Part shown: in pieces, positions 8,026 through 14,935 of the stretch
How positions within the stretch are numbered: the stretch's first letter is position 1
Layout: each line of letters begins with the position of its first letter
Assembly: GCF_044465595.1 (NCBI RefSeq)
Contig: NZ_JBITLV010000005.1
Location: 62,001 to 126,000, forward strand
Length of the DNA: 64,000 nucleotides
Direction: 5' to 3'
From: Spongisporangium articulatum
GTDB taxonomy: Bacteria > Actinomycetota > Actinomycetes > Actinomycetales > Kineosporiaceae
Position numbers and translations under genes: made by a program
Notes under the pieces: model-generated
Told to the model about the DNA's origin: nothing
Seen by the model: the letters and a program-made list of their open reading frames with translations, nothing else
Databases searched by the model: none

Positions 8026-8742
8026 GTGACAGACATCAGACGTCGCGGAACGCGATTGCCGCGCACCGCTCGACGCAGCCAGCTGCTCCAGGCCGCTCGC
8101 GAAGTCTTCGTCGCCCAGGGCTACCACGCCGCAGCCATGGATGAGATCGCCGAACGGGCCGGCGTCAGCAAACCCGTTCTGTACCAACACTTCCCAGGCA
8201 AGCACGAGCTGTACATGGCCCTGCTGGACCACTACGCGGTCGAGGTCATCGACGACGTCCGCCAGGGCCTGTCGGCCAGCCGCGACAACCGGCTGCGCGG
8301 CCTCGGCGCGATCAGCGCGTTCTTCGACCTGGTCGACAGCGAGGACGAGTCGTTCCGGCTGATCTTCGAGTCCGACCTGAACGACCCGGAGGTCCGCAGC
8401 CGCGTCGAGGCCGTGCACGAGCAGTGCGCGCAGATGGTCGCCGAGCTGATCATCGAGGAGACCAGCCTGCCCACGGACGAGGCCTTCCTGCTGGGCATGG
8501 CGCTGGTCGGGATGGCCCACACGTCGGCCCGGTTCTGGCTGCGCAGCCTCCGGACGATGCCCCGCGAGGAGGCGATCCGCCTGGTGGCGACCCTGGTCTG
8601 GCGCGGGATCGCCGGGTTTCCCCGTGTCGACGAGAACGGAGCCGACGTCCTCCAGGTCCGACCCGGAAACGTGAGGGACGGGCACTCGGTGGACATCCGG
8701 CTCGCCGAGGCGGTTTCGCCCGTGGCGGACGCGGCGCCCTGA
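8026..8742 (+). CDS. TetR family transcriptional regulator
   Basis: A 238-residue repressor-type protein. The N-terminal TetR helix-turn-helix reads ILQAAREVFVAQGYHAA-like sequence followed by AERAGVSKPVLYQHFPGKHELY; the C-terminal part is an all-helical ligand-binding domain. The start GTG 8026 is chosen because AGGAAGG lies about 10 bases before it; the open frame extends back to 7951 without a ribosome site. Synteny equates it with Rv3208. It is divergent from the DUF3152-moeZ operon across a 246-base intergenic region, in which TAGACT near 7941 could be a -10 box. Its ligand and targets are unknown. Confidence 0.93.
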   Translation: MTDIRRRGTRLPRTARRSQLLQAAREVFVAQGYHAAAMDEIAERAGVSKPVLYQHFPGKHELYMALLDHYAVEVIDDVRQGLSASRDNRLRGLGAISAFFDLVDSEDESFRLIFESDLNDPEVRSRVEAVHEQCAQMVAELIIEETSLPTDEAFLLGMALVGMAHTSARFWLRSLRTMPREEAIRLVATLVWRGIAGFPRVDENGADVLQVRPGNVRDGHSVDIRLAEAVSPVADAAP

Positions 8743-8823
8743 ACGCGATCTACCCCTGTGCGGTGAGTTAGCCTGCGATTGCAGTCTGATCGCAGCAGCA
8801 GAACCGACAGGAAGGTCGTGACC

Positions 8824-9048
8824 GTGGAGGTCAAGATCGGCGTCCGGGACGTTCCCCGGGAGATCGTGCTGGAGTCCGACTCGACGCCCGACAACGTCGT
8901 GGCCGCGGTGGAGTCGGCGGTCGCGTCCGGCACGCTGCTGCGGCTGACCGACGAGAAGGGCAAGCTCACCGTCGTGCCGGGCGGGCTGATCGCCTACGTC
9001 GAGATCGGGGCCGCCGAGACCCGGCGGGTCGGCTTCGGGACGCTCTGA
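8824..9048 (+). CDS. DUF3107 family protein
   Basis: A 74-residue protein beginning VEVKIGVRDVPREIV and ending near YVEIGAAETRRVGFG, diagnostic of DUF3107 (M. tuberculosis Rv3208A, TB9.4). GTG 8824 is preferred over GTG 8818 because AGGAAGG (8809-8815) is then 8 bases away rather than 2. It follows the TetR gene in the same direction with an 81-base gap, so it may have its own promoter (TTAGCCT-like sequence at 8768). Small beta-rich protein of unknown function, co-conserved with this TetR gene in actinobacteria. Confidence 0.92.
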   Translation: MEVKIGVRDVPREIVLESDSTPDNVVAAVESAVASGTLLRLTDEKGKLTVVPGGLIAYVEIGAAETRRVGFGTL

Positions 9049-9060
9049 GTTCTCGGGCCC

Positions 9061-9780
9061 TCAGCTCGAGAGCCCGAGTTCGGCCATCCGCTGGGTGTGC
9101 CGTTCGGTGATGCGGCCGAACATCTCGACGATCCCGACCAGGCCCATCCCCGTCGTCCCGCCCGCCCCGACCAGCAGCACCGAGAACGCCTCCCGGTCGG
9201 CCGCCACCCGCTGGCCCTGGCTGAGGGCCTCGCCCACCAGGCGACGCCCCCACAGGGCCAGCCGGCTACCCAGCTTCGGGTCCTCGGCGATCGCGGTGCG
9301 CACCTCCTGGACGACGAACGCGGCGTGCTTCTGCGTGTCCAGCGAGGAGAGCACCAGCTCGCGGGTCTCCGGGTCGAGGTAGGTGCTGATCTCGCGGTAG
9401 AAGTCCCCGGCGATGCCGTCGCCGACGTGGTACTTCACCAGGCCCTCGAGCCAGTCCGACGGGCTGGTCCGGGTGTGGAAGTCGTCGAGGGCCGCGACGA
9501 ACGGAGCCATCGCGGTCTCGGGGTCCTGGCCGAGCTCGACCAGCCGCTCGACCAGTTGCCGGTGATGGTGGAACTCGATCGCCGCCAGCGCCGCCACCCG
9601 ACCCTTGGCCTGCAGGGTCGGGGCCAGCTCGGCGTCGGCCGCCAGGCGCAGGAACGCGCTCAGCTCGCCGTAGGCCAGGGTGCCCAGGAGGTCGACGACG
9701 CCCGCCCGGTAGTCCGGGTCGTCCAGGCTCGGGACGTCCTGAGGGGCGGCTTCCTGCGGCTCTGCTTCCGGCGCGTCCAT
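9061..9780 (-). CDS. Ferritin-like protein (Rv3210c-type, MiaE-like fold)
   Basis: A 239-residue, mostly helical protein. LAYGELSAFLRLAADAE early and AALAAIEFHHHRQLVERL place Glu and His residues on successive helices, as in ferritin-like di-iron proteins of the tRNA 2-methylthio-N6-isopentenyl adenosine hydroxylase (MiaE) superfamily. The gene position is that of Rv3210c. An oxidase or hydroxylase role is inferred from the fold only. ATG 9780 has TACCCT 7 bases upstream, which suggests a leaderless transcript. Its 3' end is 12 bases from the end of the DUF3107 gene, so the two are convergent. Confidence 0.85.
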   Translation of the reverse strand: MDAPEAEPQEAAPQDVPSLDDPDYRAGVVDLLGTLAYGELSAFLRLAADAELAPTLQAKGRVAALAAIEFHHHRQLVERLVELGQDPETAMAPFVAALDDFHTRTSPSDWLEGLVKYHVGDGIAGDFYREISTYLDPETRELVLSSLDTQKHAAFVVQEVRTAIAEDPKLGSRLALWGRRLVGEALSQGQRVAADREAFSVLLVGAGGTTGMGLVGIVEMFGRITERHTQRMAELGLSS

Positions 9781-9787
9781 GCGCGAG

Positions 9788-9793
9788 AGGGTA
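9788..9793 (-). promoter_or_regulatory. -10 box of a probable leaderless promoter (ferritin-like gene)
   Basis: TACCCT on the minus strand with 7 bases between it and ATG 9780, so transcription would start at or next to the start codon. No Shine-Dalgarno sequence is present. Confidence 0.55.
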
Positions 9794-9962
9794 GCCGGGC
9801 AGGCCGGCAGGGTAGAGTGGCCCTGTTCACGGATGCCCGGTCGCTCACTCACGGTCGGCTCCGACCGCGCGTGGCCGTCTCTGCGGCCGGCCGGCCGCCC
9901 GGAATGTCCCGGGCTGGAGGCCAGGCCTGGAGGCTCACCATCACCCCCTGGGTAGGCATCGC

Positions 9963-11642
9963 TTGTCAGCACCGCACGCCGACTTCGCCGAGCTGGGAGT
10001 CGACTCCCGCATCGTCGAGGCACTGAAGAACGACGGCATCACCGCTCCGTTCCCGATCCAGGCGATGACCCTGCCGGTCGCGCTCGACGGGCACGACATC
10101 ATCGGCCAGGCCAAGACCGGCACCGGGAAGACCCTCGGCTTCGGCATCCCGGTCATGCACCGGGTGGTCGGCCCCGCCGACCCCGGCTTCGACGAGCTGG
10201 AGGCGCCGGGCAAGCCCCAGGCGCTGATCGTCGTCCCCACCCGTGAGCTGGCCGTCCAGGTGGCCGGCGACCTCACCGTGGCCGGCAAGCTGATCAGCGC
10301 GCGCGTGCTCACGGTGTACGGCGGGCGGGCCTACGAGCCGCAGGTCGAGGCCCTGAAGAAGGGCGTCGAGGTCGTGGTCGGTACCCCCGGCCGCCTGCTC
10401 GACCTGGCCCAGCAGGGCCACCTGACCCTCGGCCACTGCCGGGCCCTGGTGCTCGACGAGGCCGACGAGATGCTCGACCTGGGCTTCCTGCCCGACGTCG
10501 AGAAGCTGATCTCGCAGACCCCCGACGGCCGCCAGACCATGCTGTTCTCGGCCACCATGCCGGCCGCGGTCGTGGCCCTGGCCCGGCGGTACATGACGCA
10601 GCCGACGCACATCCGCGCCGCCGACCCCGACGACACCGGCACGACCGTCAAGGCGATCGCCCAGTTCGTCTACCGTGCCCACGCGCTCGACAAGGTCGAG
10701 ATGATCGCCCGGCTCCTGCAGGCCGAGGGCCGCGGGCTGTGCATCATCTTCAGCCGGACCAAGCGCACCGCCGCCAAGGTCGCCGACGAACTGGTCGAGC
10801 GCGGCTTCGCGGCCGCCTCGATCCACGGCGACCTGGGCCAGGGCGCCCGCGAGCAGGCGCTGCGGGCGTTCCGTTCCGGCAAGGTCGACGTGCTGGTGGC
10901 CACCGACGTCGCCGCGCGCGGCATCGACGTCGACGACGTCACGCACGTCGTCAACTACCAGTGCCCCGAGGACGAGAAGACGTACCTGCACCGCATCGGG
11001 CGTACCGGCCGGGCCGGGAACACCGGTACCGCAGTCACGTTCGTCGACTGGGACGACCTGCACCGATGGGCGCTGATCAACAAGGCGCTCGACCTGGGCT
11101 ACCCGGAACCGGCCGAGACCTACTCGAGCTCCGAGCACTTCTTCACCGACCTGCACATCCCGGCGGGCACGAAGGGCCGGCTGCCCAAGGCGGCGCAGAC
11201 CCGCGCCGGGCTGGGGGCCGAGGAGATCGAGGACCTCGGCGAGACCGGTCGCAAGCCGGCCGGCCGGGACGGCGGGCGCGGGGGTTCGCGCGGCGGGCGC
11301 TCGGGTTCGCGGGACGGGCGCTCGGGTTCGCGGGACGGCGGTTCGCGGGACGGCGGGCGCGGCGGGTCGCGTTCGGAGAACCGGTCGGACGACGCCGGGT
11401 CGGGTTCCGAGGACCGCCCGCGCCGGTCCCGCAACCGGCGCCGCACGCGCGGTGGCCAGCCGATCGAGGGTGCGGGCAGCGAGAACACCGTCTCCAGCGA
11501 GGTTTCGAGCGATTCCGGTTCCGCGCCGGCCGGTGACGGTGCAGGCCGGCCGCGGCGGCGGCGTCGTCGGCGCGGTGGTTCCGGCGGAGGTGGCGGCGAG
11601 AGCCAGACGCCGGTCGCCGCGAGCGAGTCGTCCGAGGGCTGA
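9963..11642 (+). CDS. DEAD-box ATP-dependent RNA helicase with RGG-type tail
   Basis: A 559-residue helicase corresponding to Rv3211 (rhlE). Q motif FPIQ at residues 30-33, motif I AKTGTGKT at 50-57, PTREL, GTPGRL, DEAD in LVLDEADEMLDLGF, SAT, and HRIGRTGRAG all appear in order across two RecA-like domains. From about residue 430 the protein is low-complexity: repeated GGRGGSRGGRSGSRDG, then RPRRSRNRRRTRGG and a RPRRRRRRR block, typical of flexible RNA-binding tails. The start is TTG 9963, giving MSAPHADFAELGVD; no ATG or GTG fits better and the Q-motif spacing is normal. Likely roles are rRNA maturation and mRNA unwinding. Confidence 0.96.
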   Translation: MSAPHADFAELGVDSRIVEALKNDGITAPFPIQAMTLPVALDGHDIIGQAKTGTGKTLGFGIPVMHRVVGPADPGFDELEAPGKPQALIVVPTRELAVQVAGDLTVAGKLISARVLTVYGGRAYEPQVEALKKGVEVVVGTPGRLLDLAQQGHLTLGHCRALVLDEADEMLDLGFLPDVEKLISQTPDGRQTMLFSATMPAAVVALARRYMTQPTHIRAADPDDTGTTVKAIAQFVYRAHALDKVEMIARLLQAEGRGLCIIFSRTKRTAAKVADELVERGFAAASIHGDLGQGAREQALRAFRSGKVDVLVATDVAARGIDVDDVTHVVNYQCPEDEKTYLHRIGRTGRAGNTGTAVTFVDWDDLHRWALINKALDLGYPEPAETYSSSEHFFTDLHIPAGTKGRLPKAAQTRAGLGAEEIEDLGETGRKPAGRDGGRGGSRGGRSGSRDGRSGSRDGGSRDGGRGGSRSENRSDDAGSGSEDRPRRSRNRRRTRGGQPIEGAGSENTVSSEVSSDSGSAPAGDGAGRPRRRRRRRGGSGGGGGESQTPVAASESSEG

Positions 11643-11655
11643 CATCTTTCGAGGT

Positions 11656-11714
11656 GCGGAGCTGACTGCGGTGGGCGTGCAGTCCTGACGGCCTGATCCT
11701 TCAGTCAGCTCCGC
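11656..11714. terminator. Hairpin downstream of the DEAD-box gene
   Basis: 13-base perfect arms (GCGGAGCTGACTG) at 11656-11668 and 11702-11714. It is the first of two unrelated hairpins in the 198-base gap between the convergent helicase and parA-like genes. Confidence 0.7.
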
Positions 11715-11750
11715 GTACGGCTCCGCCGAGTCGGCTCGGCCGACCGCCCA

Positions 11751-11811
11751 CCTGGTGACAGCCGTGGTGGCAGCGTTCGTCGCCGGAACCGGCACACAAG
11801 CTGTCACCAGG
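11751..11811. terminator. Hairpin downstream of the parA-like gene
   Basis: 12-base perfect arms (CCTGGTGACAGC) at 11751-11762 and 11800-11811, nearer the end of the minus-strand ParA gene. There is no T run on either side. Confidence 0.65.
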
Positions 11812-11840
11812 CCTGCCTTCACCAGGAGGCCCGGCCGGTG

Positions 11841-12935
11841 CTACTTCGGCGCCGCGGCCCTCTTCGTCGCTCTCGTGGCCGTCGACTTCTTCGACGCCGG
11901 AACGGCTTTCGCCTCGACAGGCTTGGCCGCGGTCTTGGCCGCGGTCTTGGCCGCGGTCTTGGCCGCGGTCTTGGCCGCGGTCTTGGCCGCCGTCTTCTTG
12001 GCCGCCGTCTTCTTCGTGACCGGCGCCTTGCGCGCTGCCTTCTCGGCCACTGTCTTCTCTGCCACTGTCTTCTCTGCCGCTGCCTTCTCGGCCGCTGACT
12101 TCTCGGCCGCTGACTTCTCGGCCGCCTTCTTCGTGACCGGCGCCTTGCGCGTCGCCTTCTTCACGGCCGGCGCCGCGACCCGCCAGGCCTTCATCAGGGC
12201 CGCGGCGACGTCCCGGTAGGCCTTCGCCCCGGCCGAGCGCGGCGACGTGACCAGGATCGAGCCGCCCAGACCCGGCGCCTCGGCGAACCGGACGGACCGC
12301 GGGACGGGCCCCAGCACCGGCAGCTCGTAGCGTTCACCGATGTCGGCCAGCACGGCCCGGGCGTGCGTGGAGCGCCCGTCGTACATCGTGGGCAGCAGGC
12401 CCCGGACGATCAGCCGGGGGTTGAGCAGCCGGTTCACGTCGGCCACGGTGTCGAGCAGCTGGCCGACGCCGCGGTGGCTGAGCATCTCGGCCTGCAGCGG
12501 CACGACCAGTTCGTCGGCGGCCGCGAGCGCGTTGATCGTGAGCAGCCCCAACGACGGCGAGCAGTCGAGGATGACGACGTCGTAGCGGGACCCGACCTGT
12601 TCCAGCGCCTGGCGCAGCACGAACTCGCGGTTCTCCACCGGCAACAGCATCGACTCGGCGCCGGCCAGGTCGAGGGTCGCGGGCAGCACCTCGAGCTTCT
12701 CGGGGGCGGGCAGCACGGCGGACTCGACCTCGGCCCCCACGGTGAGGACGTCCGTGACCGAGATCTCGACGTCGTCCGGGTCGATGCCGAGCGCGAAGGT
12801 CAGGGACGACTGCGGGTCGAGGTCGACCAGGAGGACCTTGAGCCCGGTCTCGGCGAGGGCCGCCCCGAGGGAGACCACGCTGGTGGTCTTGGCGACGCCA
12901 CCCTTCTGGTTGGCCACGCAGACGATGCGACCCAT
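11841..12935 (-). CDS. ParA-family ATPase with lysine/alanine-rich H1-like tail
   Basis: A 364-residue protein. Residues 1-250 form a ParA/Soj ATPase (Rv3213c position) with deviant Walker A KGGVAKTT at 11-18, DLDPQSS, and DCSPSLGLLTINAL. From about residue 254 it changes to a tail built of AAEKS/AAEKT, KAPVTKK and AAKT repeats, nearly all Ala, Lys and Thr, like the C terminus of histone H1 or actinobacterial HupS/Lsr2-type nucleoid proteins. The tail would bind DNA non-specifically, which suits a ParA-like protein moving on the nucleoid; this is inference. AGGAGAG precedes ATG 12935, and a TAGGGT box lies at 12968-12963. No parB is adjacent, so it is probably an orphan positioning ATPase. 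Confidence 0.93.
   Translation of the reverse strand: MGRIVCVANQKGGVAKTTSVVSLGAALAETGLKVLLVDLDPQSSLTFALGIDPDDVEISVTDVLTVGAEVESAVLPAPEKLEVLPATLDLAGAESMLLPVENREFVLRQALEQVGSRYDVVILDCSPSLGLLTINALAAADELVVPLQAEMLSHRGVGQLLDTVADVNRLLNPRLIVRGLLPTMYDGRSTHARAVLADIGERYELPVLGPVPRSVRFAEAPGLGGSILVTSPRSAGAKAYRDVAAALMKAWRVAAPAVKKATRKAPVTKKAAEKSAAEKSAAEKAAAEKTVAEKTVAEKAARKAPVTKKTAAKKTAAKTAAKTAAKTAAKTAAKTAAKPVEAKAVPASKKSTATRATKRAAAPK
11923..11994. repeat. 12-base tandem repeat in the ParA tail
   Basis: Five exact copies of TTGGCCGCGGTC (11923-11982) and one variant (11983-11994), encoding the AAKT repeats on the minus strand. Exact repetition at the DNA level suggests recent expansion, and the copy number may vary between strains. 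Confidence 0.95.
12009..12151. repeat. 15-base tandem repeats flanked by a 26-base direct repeat
   Basis: Five 15-base units of the form GCCRCTGNCTTCTCK at 12046-12120 encode AAEKS/AAEKT/VAEKT. They are bracketed by an identical 26-base segment at 12009-12034 and 12126-12151 that encodes RKAPVTKK, so one tail module has been duplicated. Confidence 0.9.
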
Positions 12936-13040
12936 TGCACCTTCTCTCCTGGAGTGAAATCACCCTACCGGCCGGTCGGGCCGGTCCCGATCAGAGGTTT
13001 CGACCTGCGATCAGCGGCGTTTGCCGCCACCCTGCTGAGG

Positions 13041-13871
13041 GTGACCCCCAGCCACGGTGGAGCCGCGGGCGAGGTCAGACCCGCACCGGGCGACCTGGCC
13101 GGGACGACGGCGCGCGACGGCCTGTTCGGCCCGGGCAGCGTGACCTGGCGGGTGCATTCGGACCCGACCTATCCGCTGGCGGTCCTGCGAGCGCTGATGA
13201 TGCAGGTCCTGCACGTGCCCGCGATGTCGGTCGTGTTCGCCACCGCCCGCCGACTGGACGACCCGTGGGAGCGGCTGCACCACAGCGTCCAGGTGCTGGG
13301 CACGATGACCTTCGGCGATGCGGCCGAGGCGGCGATCATGGGGGCCCGCGAGCGTTCCGTGCGGATGCAGGTCACGGGATCACTGCCCGACGGGCGTCAC
13401 TTCCGCGGGGACGACGTCGACGTGCTGCGCTGGCTGCACGCCTGCCAGGTGGACTCGGCCCTGGAGGTGACGGCCCGGTGCGGCCTCGAGCTCAGCGACG
13501 CCTCCTGCAATCAGTACCTGCGCGAACAGGCGCGGGCTGCCGCGGTGACCGGGCTGGAGCCCGAGGAGGTGCCGAGGAGCCGGGCCGAGCTGCTGCGGGC
13601 CCTGAAGGCGGACCGCTCGCAGCTGCGGGTGACTCGTGAGGCCCGGGAGTTCATGCAGGAGATCGTGTCTCCCGCGCTGCCCGCCGCCATGCTGGCCGCC
13701 CAGCGGAACCGGCCGAGCTGGGCGCCCATCGCGGGATTGGTGTTCCCGACGTTGCCGCACTGGGCCCGCTCGTTGTACGGGCCGCCCCCCGAGGGCAGCC
13801 CCGCGGCCCTCAGCCCGTCTGCGGCGACCATCGCGCTGCACACCCTGCGCGACAGCCTCCGCACCCTCTAA
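13041..13871 (+). CDS. MpaB-type oxygenase (DUF2236)
   Basis: A 276-residue protein of the DUF2236/oxygenase MpaB family, related to latex-clearing-protein-type haem enzymes. GLFGPGSVTWRVHSDP near residue 35, followed by LRALMMQVLHVPAM, and GTMTFGDAAEAAIMGARERSVRMQVTG-type sequence further on are typical. The family carries haem b, but a substrate cannot be named. GTG 13041 is the most plausible start; upstream in-frame sequence lacks the family pattern. It is divergent from the ParA gene. The TAA stop lies within the outer arm of the palindrome at 13869-13990. Confidence 0.88.
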   Translation: MTPSHGGAAGEVRPAPGDLAGTTARDGLFGPGSVTWRVHSDPTYPLAVLRALMMQVLHVPAMSVVFATARRLDDPWERLHHSVQVLGTMTFGDAAEAAIMGARERSVRMQVTGSLPDGRHFRGDDVDVLRWLHACQVDSALEVTARCGLELSDASCNQYLREQARAAAVTGLEPEEVPRSRAELLRALKADRSQLRVTREAREFMQEIVSPALPAAMLAAQRNRPSWAPIAGLVFPTLPHWARSLYGPPPEGSPAALSPSAATIALHTLRDSLRTL

Positions 13872-13990
13872 CCCCGCGTTGATCATGCGCAAACGCATGA
13901 CTCCCCCGTCGATCATGCGCAAACGCATGCTGCGTTTGCGCATGATCGACATCTAGAGGGTGCGTTTGCGCATGATCAACGCGGGGGTTA
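13869..13990. repeat. Four-arm palindromic element (GATCATGCGCAAACGC type)
   Basis: Outer arms at 13869-13897 and 13961-13990 differ by a single C insertion; inner arms at 13910-13927 and 13931-13948 are perfect, 18 bases with a 3-base loop. All four arms carry GATCATGCGCAAACGCA or its complement. The outer arms supply the TAA stop codons of both convergent neighbours (13869-13871 on +, 13988-13990 on -). Nested hairpins could stop transcription from both sides. Confidence 0.93.
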
Positions 13991-14650
13991 GGCGGGGCGG
14001 AGGGCCTCGTCGTAGCGGCGCTGGCTCGGGACCGCGGGACCGTCGAGTTCGCGCAGGACCGCGTCACGGGTCGGCAGGTACCACCCGGTGCGCCCCGGGC
14101 GGACCAGCCAGCCCGCGGGTTCTCCACCGGGACCGAGGCTGGGCGGCAGCATGATCCACGAGCCCAGACCGTGCACCAGGGTGTCGCCGCCCCACGCGGG
14201 GAGCCGGCCGCCGGGTGCGGTCAGGAAGAACCAGCGCGCCCCCGCGGCGATCACCGGGCCGAGCTCGGAGCGGGCGTCGAGCCGCAGGGCCAGCGTGCGT
14301 CCGGTCGAGGCCGGGACGTCGACGACGTCGCACGTCTCCCCCGTCGGTACGAGCACCGCGTAGGGCGCGCGGCGCCAGCGCGCGGTCACGGCGGCGGGGT
14401 GCCGGATGGCGTGAGCGGCGAGCCCCTCACCGGCGATCGCGCCGAGGCCGCCGTAGGCCGCGGGCACGACGGGGTGCGGCCCGGTGCGGGTGCAGCCGGC
14501 GACGTCGCACTCGAAGCGCCGTTCCGCGGTCGACCACCAGGCCCCCGGGACGACGGGCAGCCCCGCCGCCGCGGCCCGCACCGCCGCGCGGGCCAGGGCC
14601 CGCCGGTAACGCAGGGCAGGAACGCCTCGACCGACCGCAGATGATGGCAT
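13988..14650 (-). CDS. Bifunctional DNA primase/polymerase-like protein (prim-pol N-terminal domain)
   Basis: A 220-residue protein matching the stand-alone actinobacterial proteins annotated as the N-terminal domain of bifunctional DNA primase/polymerase: an opening helix ALARAAVRAAAAGLPVVPGAWW, a Cys-containing segment CDVAGCTRTGPHPV, then CDVVDVPASTGRTLALRLDARSELGPV and GSWIMLPPSLGPGG. The catalytic Asp-x-Asp of active prim-pols is not clear, so polymerase activity is doubtful. AGGAGGT six bases before ATG 14650 is a strong ribosome site. It is divergent from a DNA-binding/TPR-like regulator across a 285-base region with operator-like repeats; this pairing is widespread in actinobacteria but its role is unknown. 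Confidence 0.8.
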   Translation of the reverse strand: MPSSAVGRGVPALRYRRALARAAVRAAAAGLPVVPGAWWSTAERRFECDVAGCTRTGPHPVVPAAYGGLGAIAGEGLAAHAIRHPAAVTARWRRAPYAVLVPTGETCDVVDVPASTGRTLALRLDARSELGPVIAAGARWFFLTAPGGRLPAWGGDTLVHGLGSWIMLPPSLGPGGEPAGWLVRPGRTGWYLPTRDAVLRELDGPAVPSQRRYDEALRPA

Positions 14651-14774
14651 TGGGTGACCTCCTAGGCACGGAATGCATTCGTCGCTAGGCGCCCGAGCGG
14701 GAGGGACGAGGTACGTCTCGCCCCCTGGGGCTGCTCCTACCCGAGTCTGGGGGAGCGCTCACGTTCGCCACACC

Positions 14775-14798
14775 AGCTTTGGACACTCGTCCAAAGCT
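14775..14798. promoter_or_regulatory. Operator-like inverted repeat in a divergent promoter region
   Basis: AGCTTTGGA and TCCAAAGCT form perfect 9-base arms around CACTCG. Nearby are a direct repeat TCTGTGTCGC (twice, from about 14799), a further GTCCAAA at about 14847, and a short palindrome CTACG...CGTAG at 14881-14897. Probably recognised by the adjacent regulator; inference only. Confidence 0.5.
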
Positions 14799-14935
14799 TC
14801 TGTGTCGCGTCTGTGTCGCATGACGTACTCATGCGTTCACCCTCCGTCCAAAAGAAGGATGTTTAAGCGTGATCAGACCGCTACGTTATGTGCGTAGCGC
14901 TCCCTTCCCCAGCGAGCTACGACAAGGCGGACGGC

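Noticed and set aside
9966..11822. Open frame of 618 codons antisense to the DEAD-box gene
   Set aside because: The composition is typical of an out-of-frame reading; all helicase motifs are on the plus strand.
11923..12151. CRISPR-like array
   Set aside because: The repeats are in frame and contiguous without spacers, and encode the Lys/Ala tail of ParA.
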